A stretch of 50,617 nucleotides of DNA from an uncultured delta proteobacterium (GCA_903906315.1 CAIVJW010000271.1:1-50617); one strand, 5' to 3'. Positions 17,015 to 31,224 are shown, numbered from the stretch's first letter. The notes: generated by a model from the sequence alone, not told the origin. Program-made: numbers and translations.

Positions 17015-17372
17015 CGCGAGCCAGGATGGCTCCGCGCCGGGGCGTCGCCAAGCGGCTCGCGCGGCAGGTCGCCTGGTGCTCTCCGCGCGGAGACCGTCCG
17101 CGTGGGCGAGCGCGCGGGCCCCGCCGTGTCCGACACTCACGTAGCCGAGAAGCCCTGCCTCGTCGGCAACCGTCGAAGTGCCGTGATCCTCACCATGGAG
17201 GCGCCGAGACACGGAGCTTGGATTCCAAGCTTCCTCCGTTGCCACCGTGACCGGGTGGCCAGCCTCTGCCCCGCGGGGCCGCACGCTTCGGCGAAGTCGA
17301 CGTAAGCCCCTCGGGCGAGGGGCGTGCTACGGTGCCGCTACCCCCACGAAACGCCATGGGAATCCTGCCTCG
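17015..17372. other. 358-bp divergent intergenic region
   Basis: This separates the minus-strand MutS-like gene from the plus-strand receiver gene and must hold both promoters. No convincing -35/-10 pair is visible. It contains the decayed palindromic repeat described at 17191-17296. Confidence 0.5.
17191..17296. repeat. decayed copy 3 of the palindromic MITE-like repeat
   Basis: CACCATGGAGGCGCCGAGAC, the word GAGACACGGAGCT, CTTCCTCCGT and CCGGGTGGCC occur in the same order as in copy 1 (141-250). A perfect hairpin AGCTTGGA-T-TCCAAGCT sits at 17215-17231, and the right end reads CTTCGGCGA. The left terminal repeat is degraded. Confidence 0.55.
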
Positions 17373-17789
17373 ATGACCTCCCGTCGATCAACCGTCCTCC
17401 TGGTGGACGACGTGCCGGACAACATAGCCATCCTGGCAAGTGCCCTCGCCACGCGCTACCGCGTGAGGGCGGCGACGACGGGGGCGCACGCGCTGGCCAT
17501 CTGTCGGTCGGCCGACCCGCCGGACCTCGTCCTGCTCGACGTCATCATGCCTGGCATGGACGGCTACGAGGTCTGCCGGCAGCTCAAGGAGAGCCCGAGT
17601 ACGGACCAGATTCCCGTGATGTTCGTGACCGGCAACGCCTCGGCGGAGGACGAGGATCGGTGCGTCGCCGTCGGGGGCGCGGACTGCCTCGCCAAGCCGA
17701 TTCGCGCTCCGCTGCTGCTCCGGCGGGTGGAGACGCAGCTCGAGCTCGTCGCCGCGCGCAGACGGATTGCCGAGCTGACGGCCGGCTGA
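17373..17789 (+). CDS. stand-alone response-regulator receiver protein
   Basis: This 138-residue protein consists of one receiver domain. It has acidic residues in LLVDDVPDN, phospho-Asp in LVLLDVIMPGMDG, the Thr in VMFVTGNAS and Lys in LAKPI. After it comes only a short helical tail (RRVETQLELVAARRRIAEL), which could be the start of a coiled coil. No output domain is present. It is convergent with the FIST/hybrid-kinase operon and could exchange phosphoryl groups with that kinase's Hpt domain; this is inferred from position only. ATG 17373 was chosen over upstream frame extension, which falls in the repeat. Confidence 0.85.
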   Translation: MTSRRSTVLLVDDVPDNIAILASALATRYRVRAATTGAHALAICRSADPPDLVLLDVIMPGMDGYEVCRQLKESPSTDQIPVMFVTGNASAEDEDRCVAVGGADCLAKPIRAPLLLRRVETQLELVAARRRIAELTAG

Positions 17790-17797
17790 CCCTCGGT

Positions 17798-17818
17798 CGA
17801 GGCCCATTGGGGCCCTCG
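17798..17818. terminator. possible bidirectional terminator
   Basis: CGAGGCCC (17798-17805) can pair with GGGGCCCTCG (17809-17818) with one bulged base. It lies in the 46-bp gap between the convergent receiver and hybrid-kinase genes, the expected site for a shared terminator. Confidence 0.35.
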
Positions 17819-17835
17819 GAGCTGCCCTCAGGCCG

Positions 17836-20700
17836 TCAGGCCGATCTCGGGGCCGCCGCCTCCAGGCGCTGAAGCGCCAACGCAAAATCGTAGTTGCCGA
17901 TGGCCTCATGGATCCCCGCGTAGGCGTCCTTGAGCCCCGCGCTCAGCAGGCCAGCGTGCCGCGACAGGACCTCGCCCGACTGGACGTCGTCGCTCGCGAG
18001 GAGGGATCGGAGTTGCTGGCATACGGCGTCGAGCGCGACCCCGTCCACGTCCTTCACGGGCGCGGGGGCTTCCTCCTCGGGGAGCTGCGCGACCAGTGCG
18101 GAAATGACGGGCGCCAGCAGCTCCTCGCAGGCTCGCAGGAGGTCGTCGACGACGGCCCGGTCGTTGCGCTTCCTGACGGCCGCCTCGAGCAGCGAGGCGG
18201 CTTGCTGCACCCCGGCCAGGCCGATATTTCCGGCGACCCCCTTGAGGGTGTGGGCGACGCGCTCGGCCGTGCTCCAGTCGTCCGCGTCGATCGCCGCCCG
18301 TATCCGCTCGGGGGCGTCTCCCTGTCCCGCCGCGAACTTCCGCAGGAGGGAAACGTAAAACCGCCTCTTGCCTTGCAGGCGACGCAGGGCCGAGTCGACG
18401 TCCAGCCCTTCGATCGCGGGGATGTCGACTGTAGAAGAGGCCTCCGGGGCGCGTGAGGAGGGGGGAGGCAGGGCGGCGCGAGGCTTGATCCACCGGAGCA
18501 GCGTGCGAAACAGGGACATCGGATCGATGGGCTTGGCGACGTGATCGTCCATGCCGGCCGCGAGGCAGGCGTCGCGCTCCGCCTGCATGGCGTTGGCCGT
18601 CAGCGCGATGATGGGCAGCATGCGCAGGTGCGGCACCGCCCGTATCGCCTTGGTCGCCGAGATGCCGTCCATGACGGGCATCTGCATATCCATGAGGACG
18701 AGGTCGAAGTCCCGCTCCTGGACCAAGGCGACCGCCTCCTCTCCGTTGCTGGCCAAGGTCACAGCGAAGCCGACATCCGTGAGGAGGACGGTGGCGACCT
18801 CCTGGTTGATGTCGTTGTCCTCGACCAGGAGGATTCGGGCGCCGCTGATCGTGGTCAGCAGCTCCTCTGTCGACTTCTCGTCCACCGTGCCCTGGGTCCG
18901 GTGGGCCGCGGCGTCGCCGAGCGCGAGCGAGATGCACTCGAAGAGGGCCGAGGCCCCGACGGGCTTGACGAGCACCCCCTGCAGCCCGAGCTCGCGGGCG
19001 TGCTTCGGTAGGCGAGCCTCGGTGTCGTCTGTCAGCACGACGACGTCCGGCAGCCTGGCGTGCGGGGAGGCGCGCAGCTGCTGCGCCCACTCCAGCTCCA
19101 ACATCCCGGGAAGCTGGCTGTCGACGAACACCAGATCGTACGAGGAGTCGGCCTCCTCGGTCTCCTTGATGGCCAGTGTCGCTGCTGCGCACGAGGCGAC
19201 GCGGGTCGTCTTCATTCCGAGGGTGCCCAGCAGGTCGACCAGCTGCGGAGCTGGGCTTGTGCCATCTTCCACGACGAGGACGCGCTTGCCGTTGAGCGCC
19301 GCTTGGAGATCGAACAGGCGAAACGACGCGGTCCCCTTGAGGAAGCGGGCGCGGAACCAGAACGTGCTGCCCTTGTGGGGCTCGCTCTCGATGCCGACCT
19401 CCCCGCCCATCAGCTCCGCGAGCTGCTTCGAGATCGCGAGCCCGAGGCCGGACCCGCCGAACTGTCGCGTGGTCGAGCTGTCGGCCTGCTTGAAGCTCTG
19501 GAAGAGCTGGGCGATCTGGCCCTCGGTCAGGCCAATCCCGGTGTCTTTGACGGAGAAGCGCAGCGAGACGTCGGTGGTCGTCGCCTGCTCGAAGTCGACG
19601 TGGATCTCGACGTCGCCGCGGGCCGTGAACTTGACCGCGTTGCTCGCGTAGTTGATCAGGATCTGGGCCAGCCGCAGCGGGTCGCCGACGAGGTGATTCG
19701 GGATGCGGTCGTCGACGCGCAGCGCGAGCGAGAGGCCCTTTGCGGCGGCCTTGTCCTCGATGAACGTGGTGACCCCGCCCAGCACCTCGTCGAGCAGGAA
19801 GGAGACCGACTCGATGTTGAGCCTGCCGGCTTCTATCCTCGAGTAGTCGAGTACGTCATTGATGACGCCGAGCAGGTGTCGAGACGAGCTCTGGATCTTG
19901 CCGAGGTACTGGCGCTGCTTCTCGGCCAGCGGCGTCTTGAGCAGGAGGTACGCCATGCCCATGATGGCGTTGATGGGCGTGCGAATCTCGTGGCTCATGT
20001 TCGCGAGGAAGGAGCTCTTGGCGCGGTTCGCCGCCTCTGCTTCCTCCTTCGCCCGTCGCAGCACGACCTGCTGCTCGAACAGCGCGCGCGCGTCCAGGCT
20101 CTCGAGGAGCCCCGCGACCTGCTGCGAAAACACGCCGAACGATTGGCATTGCTCCGGGGTCACCGGGTCGAAGATTGCCGCCCCGTCGTCCGTGATGCCG
20201 CCCAGCAGAATCCCCGTCACTCGCTGCTTGGAGTCCCGGCACTTCGCCACGATCGCCTGTCGCAGGCCGAGCAGACGCTGGATATCGGGGAACGCCTCGA
20301 GGTCGAGGATCGTGGCGGACGTCGTGCTCGGGTGCGCGAGCAGGCGGCGCCCGGCCTCGGCGAGGTCCGCCGCGGAGGCGCACGCCTCGGGGATCGCCAC
20401 CGACAGGCCGAGGGCGTCGTCCTCGCGGACCAGCCAGACGGCGCAGATCTCGACCTCGAAGATGTCGACCAGGGCGTCGGCGACCGCGCCGACCAGGGCC
20501 TCGACCGTCGCGTGGTGGACGGCGCGCATGCTGAACCGGTTCAGCCGCTCGAAGCGCGCGAACTCGCGGTCGAGGCTGTTCCGTACGTTGATGAGCTGCT
20601 GCTCGACGACCGAGAAGTGCGTGACCCGACGCTGAAGGTCCGCATAGCGCGCCGCGAGGTCGGTGGCGGCCACGTCGGTGGGTACTTTGGCGTCGGGCAT
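17836..20700 (-). CDS. GAF hybrid histidine kinase with two receivers and Hpt
   Basis: This 954-residue soluble kinase starts with an N-terminal coiled coil (about 15-50) and a GAF-like sensor (about 55-210). HisKA has phosphoacceptor His237 in NMSHEIRTP. HATPase carries [17 protein letters not shown] and [10 protein letters not shown]. Receiver 1 is divergent: its acidic pocket is VVEDGTSP, but the D in VFVDSQLPG and K in LVKPV remain. Receiver 2 is canonical ([24 protein letters not shown]). The Hpt domain has His817 in [10 protein letters not shown]. This is a BarA/ArcB-like phosphorelay architecture in one polypeptide. The upstream FIST-domain gene ends 43 bp away and is very likely the sensory partner. 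The final target regulator is not identified. Confidence 0.92.
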   Translation of the reverse strand: MPDAKVPTDVAATDLAARYADLQRRVTHFSVVEQQLINVRNSLDREFARFERLNRFSMRAVHHATVEALVGAVADALVDIFEVEICAVWLVREDDALGLSVAIPEACASAADLAEAGRRLLAHPSTTSATILDLEAFPDIQRLLGLRQAIVAKCRDSKQRVTGILLGGITDDGAAIFDPVTPEQCQSFGVFSQQVAGLLESLDARALFEQQVVLRRAKEEAEAANRAKSSFLANMSHEIRTPINAIMGMAYLLLKTPLAEKQRQYLGKIQSSSRHLLGVINDVLDYSRIEAGRLNIESVSFLLDEVLGGVTTFIEDKAAAKGLSLALRVDDRIPNHLVGDPLRLAQILINYASNAVKFTARGDVEIHVDFEQATTTDVSLRFSVKDTGIGLTEGQIAQLFQSFKQADSSTTRQFGGSGLGLAISKQLAELMGGEVGIESEPHKGSTFWFRARFLKGTASFRLFDLQAALNGKRVLVVEDGTSPAPQLVDLLGTLGMKTTRVASCAAATLAIKETEEADSSYDLVFVDSQLPGMLELEWAQQLRASPHARLPDVVVLTDDTEARLPKHARELGLQGVLVKPVGASALFECISLALGDAAAHRTQGTVDEKSTEELLTTISGARILLVEDNDINQEVATVLLTDVGFAVTLASNGEEAVALVQERDFDLVLMDMQMPVMDGISATKAIRAVPHLRMLPIIALTANAMQAERDACLAAGMDDHVAKPIDPMSLFRTLLRWIKPRAALPPPSSRAPEASSTVDIPAIEGLDVDSALRRLQGKRRFYVSLLRKFAAGQGDAPERIRAAIDADDWSTAERVAHTLKGVAGNIGLAGVQQAASLLEAAVRKRNDRAVVDDLLRACEELLAPVISALVAQLPEEEAPAPVKDVDGVALDAVCQQLRSLLASDDVQSGEVLSRHAGLLSAGLKDAYAGIHEAIGNYDFALALQRLEAAAPRSA

Positions 20701-20743
20701 CGAGGTCTCGGGAGGTCTGGTGCCCTGGGTCGAGGCCCCGAGG

Positions 20744-21934
20744 TTAGCGGCGGTAGATGGCGTAGAGCGCGGTCGTGTAGTTGTGGTAGGTGTTCGCCCC
20801 GCCGAGGCGGGCAAACTCACCGAAGCCGTACATTCCGAGCCACGGGGGAGGCGCTCCACCGGTGGACAGCGGGTACTGCATCCGGCTGACGAGCTCGTCC
20901 TTCATCACGCGGTTGAAGAGGAAGCGCCCGCGGGCGAGGCAGTCGGCGTGGAACACCGCGACGGGCTTGCGCCCCTTCGCGCGCACCAGCATGGCCTCCA
21001 TCGTGCGGTCGAGGTCCTTGAAGATCCGCTCTTCATCGCGGACGGTGAGCCAGAGGCGGGTGCCCACGGGGCACGTCGTGGCGTAGTGCATCGCCCCATC
21101 GGCGTCGCGCTTGGTGACGACCTTGAGGAGGTGCGCGTTGCCGTATTCCTGCGCGAGCTCGGGAGACAGCTCCTCGGCGAGGGCGCCCACGGGGATCGTG
21201 TCGCCCGGCGTCGCCGTCTCGGGTAGCCCGAGCCGTCCCGTGTACTCCGTCCAGGCGGGCTTGCCGTCCAGCTCGAGGATCTTGTGGCCCTCGGATCGGG
21301 TCACGACCATGGGCTCGCCGACCGCGACGAAGCCGTGGGTCGCCTGCGTGTCGACCTCGAGCGTGGGATCGGCGAACCCCACCGCGAAGGCCGCGTGCTC
21401 GAAGACCTCGCCGTCGACGGCCTGGTAGCTCACCACGCCACGCATGTTGTCCGACGAGGTGGCGCCGAAGACCGTGACCTCGGGGCCGAACACCGACTCG
21501 ATGCCGGCGAGGCAGAGGTCATTGGCGATGTCGATGCCGGAGGCGAGGAAGTAGATCATGTTGATCGCGGGGTTCTTCCGTTTCAACTCCGTCGCCAGCT
21601 CGACGGACCGCTCGTAGGAGTTGTGCCCGTAGATGCCGTCCACGTGGGCGACGGCCAGCTCCGCGCCGCGGACGGCCATCACGGCGACGTCCTTCATCGA
21701 TTCGCTGACGCCCTCCCGGCCGACGACGCCGCAGCACGACGAGGCCACGACGCGGGCGCGGGGGCACTGCTTGCGGGCCTGGTCGACCAGGGCCTTCAGC
21801 GGGTGGCCGAGCGAGGCGTGAATGACGACGAGGTCGCAGTCGGCGGGGTCGGCGCCGAGCGCCACCTCGAGGCACTCCTCGATGGCTCGCTGCGAGTTGA
21901 CCATTCGGACACTAGCGGAGAAAAACTCGAGCAT
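20744..21934 (-). CDS. FIST N/FIST C sensory domain protein
   Basis: This 396-residue cytoplasmic protein has FIST_N features ([45 protein letters not shown]) followed by FIST_C ([61 protein letters not shown]). FIST domains are proposed small-ligand (possibly amino-acid) sensors found with kinases, chemoreceptors and cyclases. GAGG eight bases before the ATG at 21934 supports the start. It is the first gene of an operon with the hybrid kinase and probably delivers the signal to that kinase in trans. Confidence 0.9.
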   Translation of the reverse strand: MLEFFSASVRMVNSQRAIEECLEVALGADPADCDLVVIHASLGHPLKALVDQARKQCPRARVVASSCCGVVGREGVSESMKDVAVMAVRGAELAVAHVDGIYGHNSYERSVELATELKRKNPAINMIYFLASGIDIANDLCLAGIESVFGPEVTVFGATSSDNMRGVVSYQAVDGEVFEHAAFAVGFADPTLEVDTQATHGFVAVGEPMVVTRSEGHKILELDGKPAWTEYTGRLGLPETATPGDTIPVGALAEELSPELAQEYGNAHLLKVVTKRDADGAMHYATTCPVGTRLWLTVRDEERIFKDLDRTMEAMLVRAKGRKPVAVFHADCLARGRFLFNRVMKDELVSRMQYPLSTGGAPPPWLGMYGFGEFARLGGANTYHNYTTALYAIYRR

Positions 21935-22473
21935 GCTCGTCCTCGTTTCAGGTCACTTGGGGAAGCAGCGCAGCCGATGGGAGGATCTCGGAGCGGTCGC
22001 CGCGGAAGGCGGTCGTCGCCTCCGTGCAATGGGCCGCGGTCGTCGCCCGGAGGCGCGGAGACCTCGGCGTTCGTGCGGTCGAAGTGGGCTCGTGCAGGTT
22101 CACGGAATCGGCGCTACGCTCGCGGGCGGCCTCCGGCAAACGCCGGCCGATCTAGCATCCTGGTGCCGTGGGTCAACCGCGCGTTTGCCGTGGCCTGCGG
22201 TGATGTCGGCAAATGGTAGCCGTGCCCTGTGAGCCAGCGTGCTGTTTATCGTGTCGCCCCGTGTTTCGGGCTGCCGATCGGTCCCGGCCGCGCAGTGCCG
22301 TCGTCGTGGACGTCGCAGGCGATGACGGCGTGGCGCCAGTCGTGGCTGTCGCCGCGGTGGGGGCCGAGTGGGACGGGGACAGGGAGTGGGCTCCTTGGCG
22401 GGAATGGGCTCCCGCTCGGGGTCGAAGCCAGTTGGTCGCCGGAGGCACGGAGAGGCGGCGTGGGGGGCGTCGG
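21935..22473. other. 539-bp non-coding region upstream of the FIST-kinase operon
   Basis: This must contain the promoter for the FIST/hybrid-kinase operon and the 3' flank of the TPR regulator. No clear promoter boxes were found. Two short words resembling the palindromic repeat core (GGAGGCGCGGAGAC near 22060 and GGAGGCACGGAGAG near 22441) may be decayed repeat pieces. No open frame has convincing codon bias. Confidence 0.4.
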
Positions 22474-24585
22474 TCACCCGCGGTCGACGAGCGCGTACGC
22501 GACCCGCGGGGACAGCGCGAAGACCGTGCCGCTGGTGCCCACGGCGTCGGTCGTGCGGCGCGTCTCGAGGATGCCGGGGCCGATCAGCGCGCGTAGGCGG
22601 CTCAGGGCGACCTTGAGGCGCGTGCGCGCGCTGTCGTCGAAGCGGTCGGTGCCCCAGACCTCGCGGTGGAGCTGCTCGGCGTCGAGCGCCCGATCCGGCC
22701 TCTGCAGGAACGCGAGGAGCAGCGGGACGAGCACCCTGCGGCCCGCGAGCGACACGACCCCGCGCGGGGTCACGGCGCGCTGGCGCGGCACGTCGACGAA
22801 GAGCGCCGGGGGGCTCGCGCGCAGGCGCTCGAGGTCGGCCTCCTGCGCGACGCGCACCCCCGACCGGTCGACGATGCGGTAAGGCGCGGCGCCGGCGGTG
22901 CTCGGCCGGGTCGTGACGCCGACCCCGGTGCCGAGGGCGTCGCCGCAGAGCTCCTTCGTCACGGCGTCGCCGTGCGCGAGCCCGAGCTCGAAGAGGGCCG
23001 GGACGGCGTGCGCGTGCGGGAAGCGGTAGCCGCGGGGAACGGCGCTCCGGGCCACGGCGGAGAGGTGTCGGAGCGCCGAGGCCCGCCGGTTCGCGGCGAG
23101 CGCGTTGCGCGCGAAGAGCAGGCGCACTCGGGCCGCGAGGTACGCTGCGCCGTGCCGCACGAAGGCCCCGAGCGCGCGGCGCGCCGCGGACGCCGCAGCG
23201 GCGTGCTGCCTCCTCGCGAGCGCGAGCTCGGCCGTCGCCTCGTCGGCCATGGCGTCGAGCAGCGGGTCGGGCTGATCGAGCGTCTCGCGGATCGCCCGGG
23301 CCGCGCGCTGATCGGCCATGGCGACCTGGATCTCCCCGGCTCGCGCCGCGAAGGTCGATCGGATCAGGTGGATCTCGAGCGACAGCGCCGGGTCGCGGAC
23401 CATCGCCGCGAGGTGGCGGGCGCGCGCCAGCTCCGTCCAGGCCCCCGCCGGGTCGCCCGCGCCCTCGCGCGCCCCGGCGCAGGCGGCGAGGCTGTTCGCC
23501 GCGCCGGCGAGGTCGCCGAGGCGCTCGCGGGTCTCCGCGGCCTCCTCGAACAGGCGCACGGCCTCGGCGAACCTCCCGGTCAGCGCGAGCGCCATTGCGA
23601 GGTTTGCCTGGACGCGCGCGCCGCGGGCGTCGCCGAGGTCGCCGCGGGCGAGGGCTCGCCGGTAGAGCGCGGCCGCTCGCCGCGGCTCGCCGGCGCGCAT
23701 CGCGACGACGCCGAGCCCCGACAGCGCCTCCGCCTCCTCGACGAGGTCGTGCGCCCGCGCGGCCGCCCTCGCGGCGCGCTGGAAGGACGCCGCGGCGACG
23801 CCGATCTCGCCCCGCGCCAGGGCCACGCGCGCGGCGAGGTGCTCGACGGCGGCGAGCGCCGCGTCGGGTGAGAGCCGCCGCGCCTCCGCGAGCCAGCGCT
23901 CCGCGTGCTGGAGGCGCCCGACGCGCAGGGCCAGGCTCCCGGCGCGCGCGGCGATCACGGCCCGGGACGGCAACCAGCGCGGCCCCCGCCCGAACAGCGC
24001 GCGCAGCTCGGGCAGCCGGCTCGCCGCGAGGGCCCGCTCGTAAGCGCCCAGCGCGCCGGCGAGGTCGGCGGTGCGCTCGAGCGCGCGCGCTTGCAGCACG
24101 AGCACGAACGGCGGCGTCGGCGCGTCGCCCGCGGTCCAGTGAGCGAGCGCGTCGAGCAGCGAGGGCACCCACTGCCCCTCGACCGCGGCGAGCCCCCACC
24201 GCGCGAGGATCGACTCCGCCGCAGGGCGATCGCTCGCGGCGAGGTGATGATCGACCGCGAGCGCGAGGTCGCCCTCGGCGCCGCGCCGCTCGAAGAACGC
24301 GGCGCAAACCTGGTGGGCGCGCCGCCACCGCACGGGGTCGCGCGCCGCCAGCGCCGCGGCGGACGCGGACCGCCCCCGCGACGCCCGCGTCCACACGAGG
24401 TCCGCGCCGGCGCGGCGGAGCCACCCGCGCTCCTGCAGCGCGGCGAGGAGGCCCCCCGCGTCGACGAGCGCGAGATCGAGGCAGAGGTCGGCCCAGAGCG
24501 CGGGCGAGTGCCGGGCCGGGACGGCGCCGATCGGCAGCGCGCGAGCGAGGGACCGCGGGAGCGGAGATCCGGTGGCGCGCCTCAT
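22474..24585 (-). CDS. TPR regulator with C-terminal winged-helix DNA-binding domain
   Basis: This 703-residue protein has an N-terminal helical part (about 1-150) and a long series of TPR-like helices (about 150-520; ALGAYERALAASRLPEL, AALYRRALARGDL, AVRLFEEAAETRERLGDLAG). At the end is an OmpR/PhoB-type winged helix (about 600-690; GRRVLVPLLLAFLQRPDRAL, EQLHREVWGTDRFDDSARTR, KVALSRLRALIG). BTAD/SARP regulators carry the winged helix at the N-terminus, so the order here is reversed. No ATPase domain is visible, unlike MalT/STAND proteins. It is probably a transcriptional regulator acting through TPR-mediated partner binding. ATG 24585 was chosen; GTG 24609 is possible. It is divergent from the VWA lipoprotein gene. 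Confidence 0.75.
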   Translation of the reverse strand: MRRATGSPLPRSLARALPIGAVPARHSPALWADLCLDLALVDAGGLLAALQERGWLRRAGADLVWTRASRGRSASAAALAARDPVRWRRAHQVCAAFFERRGAEGDLALAVDHHLAASDRPAAESILARWGLAAVEGQWVPSLLDALAHWTAGDAPTPPFVLVLQARALERTADLAGALGAYERALAASRLPELRALFGRGPRWLPSRAVIAARAGSLALRVGRLQHAERWLAEARRLSPDAALAAVEHLAARVALARGEIGVAAASFQRAARAAARAHDLVEEAEALSGLGVVAMRAGEPRRAAALYRRALARGDLGDARGARVQANLAMALALTGRFAEAVRLFEEAAETRERLGDLAGAANSLAACAGAREGAGDPAGAWTELARARHLAAMVRDPALSLEIHLIRSTFAARAGEIQVAMADQRAARAIRETLDQPDPLLDAMADEATAELALARRQHAAAASAARRALGAFVRHGAAYLAARVRLLFARNALAANRRASALRHLSAVARSAVPRGYRFPHAHAVPALFELGLAHGDAVTKELCGDALGTGVGVTTRPSTAGAAPYRIVDRSGVRVAQEADLERLRASPPALFVDVPRQRAVTPRGVVSLAGRRVLVPLLLAFLQRPDRALDAEQLHREVWGTDRFDDSARTRLKVALSRLRALIGPGILETRRTTDAVGTSGTVFALSPRVAYALVDRG

Positions 24586-24609
24586 GTAACCGAGACGTAA
24601 CTCGACCAC

Positions 24610-24702
24610 CGTGGGCGATCAACGCGACCCTCGCGTCGTGGATCCCCCGCCGAAGCGCGCGCTGCCCGCGCGCGACACCCCGGGGCCCCCTGGAGGACGA
24701 CG
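24610..24702. promoter_or_regulatory. divergent promoter region, TPR regulator / VWA lipoprotein
   Basis: This 93-bp gap separates the divergent starts and should hold both promoters. GTAAC occurs twice, 11 bp apart, just inside the regulator's start region (about 24586-24600 on the minus strand), and could be part of an operator. The lipoprotein has a strong GGAGG site six bases before its ATG. No sigma70 boxes stand out. Confidence 0.35.
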
Positions 24703-25890
24703 ATGAACAGCCTTCGCTTGCCGCTCGCGATCTCGCTTCTCACCCTGGCCGCGTGCGCGGCGGGCGCCCCGTCGGGAGCGGCGTCCGGGGACGGCACCGA
24801 CGGGATCCCCGGCGGAGGCGGGGGGAGCGGCGGCGGCCTCGGCACCGGCGGGGGATCGATCGGCGCGGGGGGGTCGAGCGGCACCGGGACGAACACGAGC
24901 ACCTGTCTCAGCAGCACGTTCAAGGCCGAGGCCACGCCCGCGAGCCTGCTCTTCCAGCTCGACGTGAGCGGCAGCATGAACTGCGCCCCCAAGGACAGCG
25001 GCTGCGGCGTCGCGGACCCGAGCCCCGCGTCGCGCTGGGAGGTGTTCAAGACCCAGCTCGTCGCCGCCATGGAGACGCTGCCGAGCACGAGCAGCGCCGG
25101 GCTGATGCACTATCCGACGGGCAAGGGCGCGTTCCAGGGAGACCCCACGGGCTGCGCGCCGCAGGCGGCCGACGTCGCGCTCGCGCCCATCGCGACGTCG
25201 AAGGCACCGATCACCTCGGCTCTCGCGAAGATCGTCCCGCAGGGCGGGACTCCCACGCACGACGCGGTGACGGCCGCGCTCGCGACGCTCGCGGCCTCGC
25301 AGGCGCCCGGCAGCAAGTACCTGGTGCTCGCGACCGACGGACAGGCCACCTTCTGCGCCGGGTGCGACCTGTTCTGCACGAGTGACGAGCTCGCGGTCGA
25401 CAACGACGCGCTCGCTCAGGCGGTCGGCGCCGCGGCGGCCAAGGGGATCCGGACCTTCGTGCTCGGCGCGCCGGGGTCCGAGGCGTTCCGGCCCGTCCTG
25501 TCGAAGCTCGCCGCGGCGGGCGAGACGCAGGCGTCGGTCGGCTGCTCGGACGCGGGCCCGAGCTACTGCCATTATGACATGACGACGGCCCCGGACTTCG
25601 GAGCGGCGCTGTCGCAGGCGCTCCTCGCGGTCGGCAAGAGCGCCCTCTCGTGCGTCTACGACATCCCGCCTCAGGACGGCAGCTTCGACACGGGCAAGGT
25701 GAACGTCGAGCTCACGGCCGACGGGAAGTCCGAGACGGTGCCGCGAGACCAGTCCCACGCAGACGGCTGGGACTACTCGGCGGACCTCACGCAGGTCATC
25801 CTGTACGGGCAGGCGTGCGAGGACGCCAAGGCCGCGCAGAATGGCGCCGTCACGATCCTCTACGGGTGTCCGACCGAGGTGCCGAAGTGA
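24703..25890 (+). CDS. VWA-domain lipoprotein
   Basis: This 395-residue lipoprotein has a signal peptide with lipobox LAAC (Cys about residue 18). A Gly/Ser-rich linker covers about 30-65. A von Willebrand factor A domain follows with the MIDAS motif DVSGSMN (DxSxS), a Thr in PQGGTPTHDAV and an Asp in LVLATDGQATFC. The C-terminal region has several Cys that probably form disulfides. Myxococcota encode many such secreted VWA proteins with adhesive or complex-assembly roles; the partner is unknown. The ATG at 24703 is well supported by GGAGG. Regulation by the adjacent divergent TPR regulator is a positional inference. Confidence 0.88.
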   Translation: MNSLRLPLAISLLTLAACAAGAPSGAASGDGTDGIPGGGGGSGGGLGTGGGSIGAGGSSGTGTNTSTCLSSTFKAEATPASLLFQLDVSGSMNCAPKDSGCGVADPSPASRWEVFKTQLVAAMETLPSTSSAGLMHYPTGKGAFQGDPTGCAPQAADVALAPIATSKAPITSALAKIVPQGGTPTHDAVTAALATLAASQAPGSKYLVLATDGQATFCAGCDLFCTSDELAVDNDALAQAVGAAAAKGIRTFVLGAPGSEAFRPVLSKLAAAGETQASVGCSDAGPSYCHYDMTTAPDFGAALSQALLAVGKSALSCVYDIPPQDGSFDTGKVNVELTADGKSETVPRDQSHADGWDYSADLTQVILYGQACEDAKAAQNGAVTILYGCPTEVPK

Positions 25891-26043
25891 CGTCGACGTA
25901 GGCCGACCGCGCGCTCCGTCCTCGCCGAATAGCCCTCCGGAGCTCGGCCGTCGCGGATTGCTGAACCTTTGCCCTCAGTCCAACCCCTCTCCCCCTGAGA
26001 TCAGCCCAGCCCCTCTGCCACTGAGAGAGGTCGAACCTCGAAA

Positions 26044-26137
26044 TGCACCGGCACGAATGCCGGTGCAGGGCCGCCAAGAAGCCCTGCATGGCAGGGCTCG
26101 GATCGATCCGAGCCCGGCCGAAGGCTCGGCTTCTTGG
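26044..26137. ncRNA. cluster of nested perfect palindromes (candidate structured RNA or repeat)
   Basis: Several perfect stems are packed into 94 bp. TGCACCGGCA-CGAA-TGCCGGTGCA lies at 26044-26067. GCCCTGC-ATG-GCAGGGC is at 26081-26097. A 22-bp palindrome centred between 26104 and 26105 spans 26094-26115. CCGAGCC pairs with GGCTCGG (26108-26114, 26123-26129). An outer stem CCAAGAAGCC/GGCTTCTTGG (26074-26083, 26128-26137) encloses the last three. Alternative pairings share strands, so the RNA or cruciform could switch. It lies about 150 bp after the VWA gene. It could be an elaborate terminator, a small RNA, a mobile palindromic repeat or a recombination site. Confidence 0.45.
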
Positions 26138-26681
26138 TCGCTTAGGGCCCGCGCAGAAACAAGAGAAGTGATCCCATGGAGACGAAGAGGCAGGAAGTCC
26201 GATCAGCCCTCCCCGCCTCCTCGCCTTCATGTTTCACCAATCCATGCGCGGGCCCTTCGCACTGGCTTTCAAGCCGGTGATCGAAAGGGGCGGTGAAGCT
26301 CGATGTCGCCGATCCATGGATCCGTCCAGGGCCAAACCGGCGCGACCGTCCACGCTGGATGTGTCCGCGGGCCCGCCGGTCGCGCCGGCGTGGCGCGCCC
26401 AACGGAATTAGACGGAGCTGCGGAACGACTGTAGCCCGTCATGGTAAGTACGCCCTTCGGCCCTGCTGGCTGCACGGGCGGAATCGTCGAGGCGACTCCG
26501 CGTCGGCGCAGCGGGAAGCGGCACGATTAGCGCCCATTCCCGAGCGCCACGCTGCGCGCGAGGCGCCGAGGCCGCCGCCGGCCGACGAGGATTGCAGCGC
26601 GGCGGCTAGTAAATCGGACGCGCTTCTCGTAGCGTGATCGAGACTCGTGCATCCCTTCGCCGCGCGCGAGGTCCCATGACG

Positions 26682-26695
26682 CACGTACGTACGTG
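26682..26695. promoter_or_regulatory. 14-bp perfect palindrome, candidate operator
   Basis: CACGTACGTACGTG is perfectly self-complementary and lies about 180 bp upstream of the poly-HAMP kinase start, in a region without genes. A dimeric regulator could bind it. It is also a simple ACGT repeat, so chance is possible. Confidence 0.25.
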
Positions 26696-26877
26696 ACGAG
26701 CGTGGCCCCGTGGCCTGGCCCGTCCCGTCGAGTCCGCAGCGGTCTGGAGAGGTCGGCGATTCGCGCCCGACAGGCCATTGGCGTGCGACAAGGCCGAATT
26801 CGACCGTCCTGGACGGAGCGCAGGAGTTGCGGTGTGCCGCACGCTGGGCCCTTGGGACGCTGCGAGGACCCGACCCC

Positions 26878-31224
<4,347 letters not shown>

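Larger units (their letters stand above)
25891..26877. other. 987-bp gene-free region before the poly-HAMP kinase
   Basis: No convincing gene is present; local GC is somewhat lower than in the neighbouring genes and frames are broken or lack codon bias. It holds a pair of similar words (CCCCTCTCCCCCTGAG and CCCCTCTGCCACTGAG, about 25985-26025), the palindrome cluster at 26044-26137, and a 14-bp perfect palindrome at 26682-26695. The promoter of the downstream kinase should lie in its last few hundred bases. Confidence 0.5.

Noticed and set aside
22173-22448. 91-residue minus-strand frame
   Set aside because: It has low-complexity Ala/Thr/Arg composition, no ribosome-binding site and no recognisable family.
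22100-24622. 840-residue open frame overlapping the TPR regulator
   Set aside because: It is in another frame on the same strand with extreme Arg/Pro/Ala content; the chosen frame has ordered TPR-like helices and a winged helix.
26026-26050. tRNA-like T-arm word GGTCGAACC
   Set aside because: No acceptor, D or anticodon arms can be placed around it, and it runs directly into the palindrome cluster.
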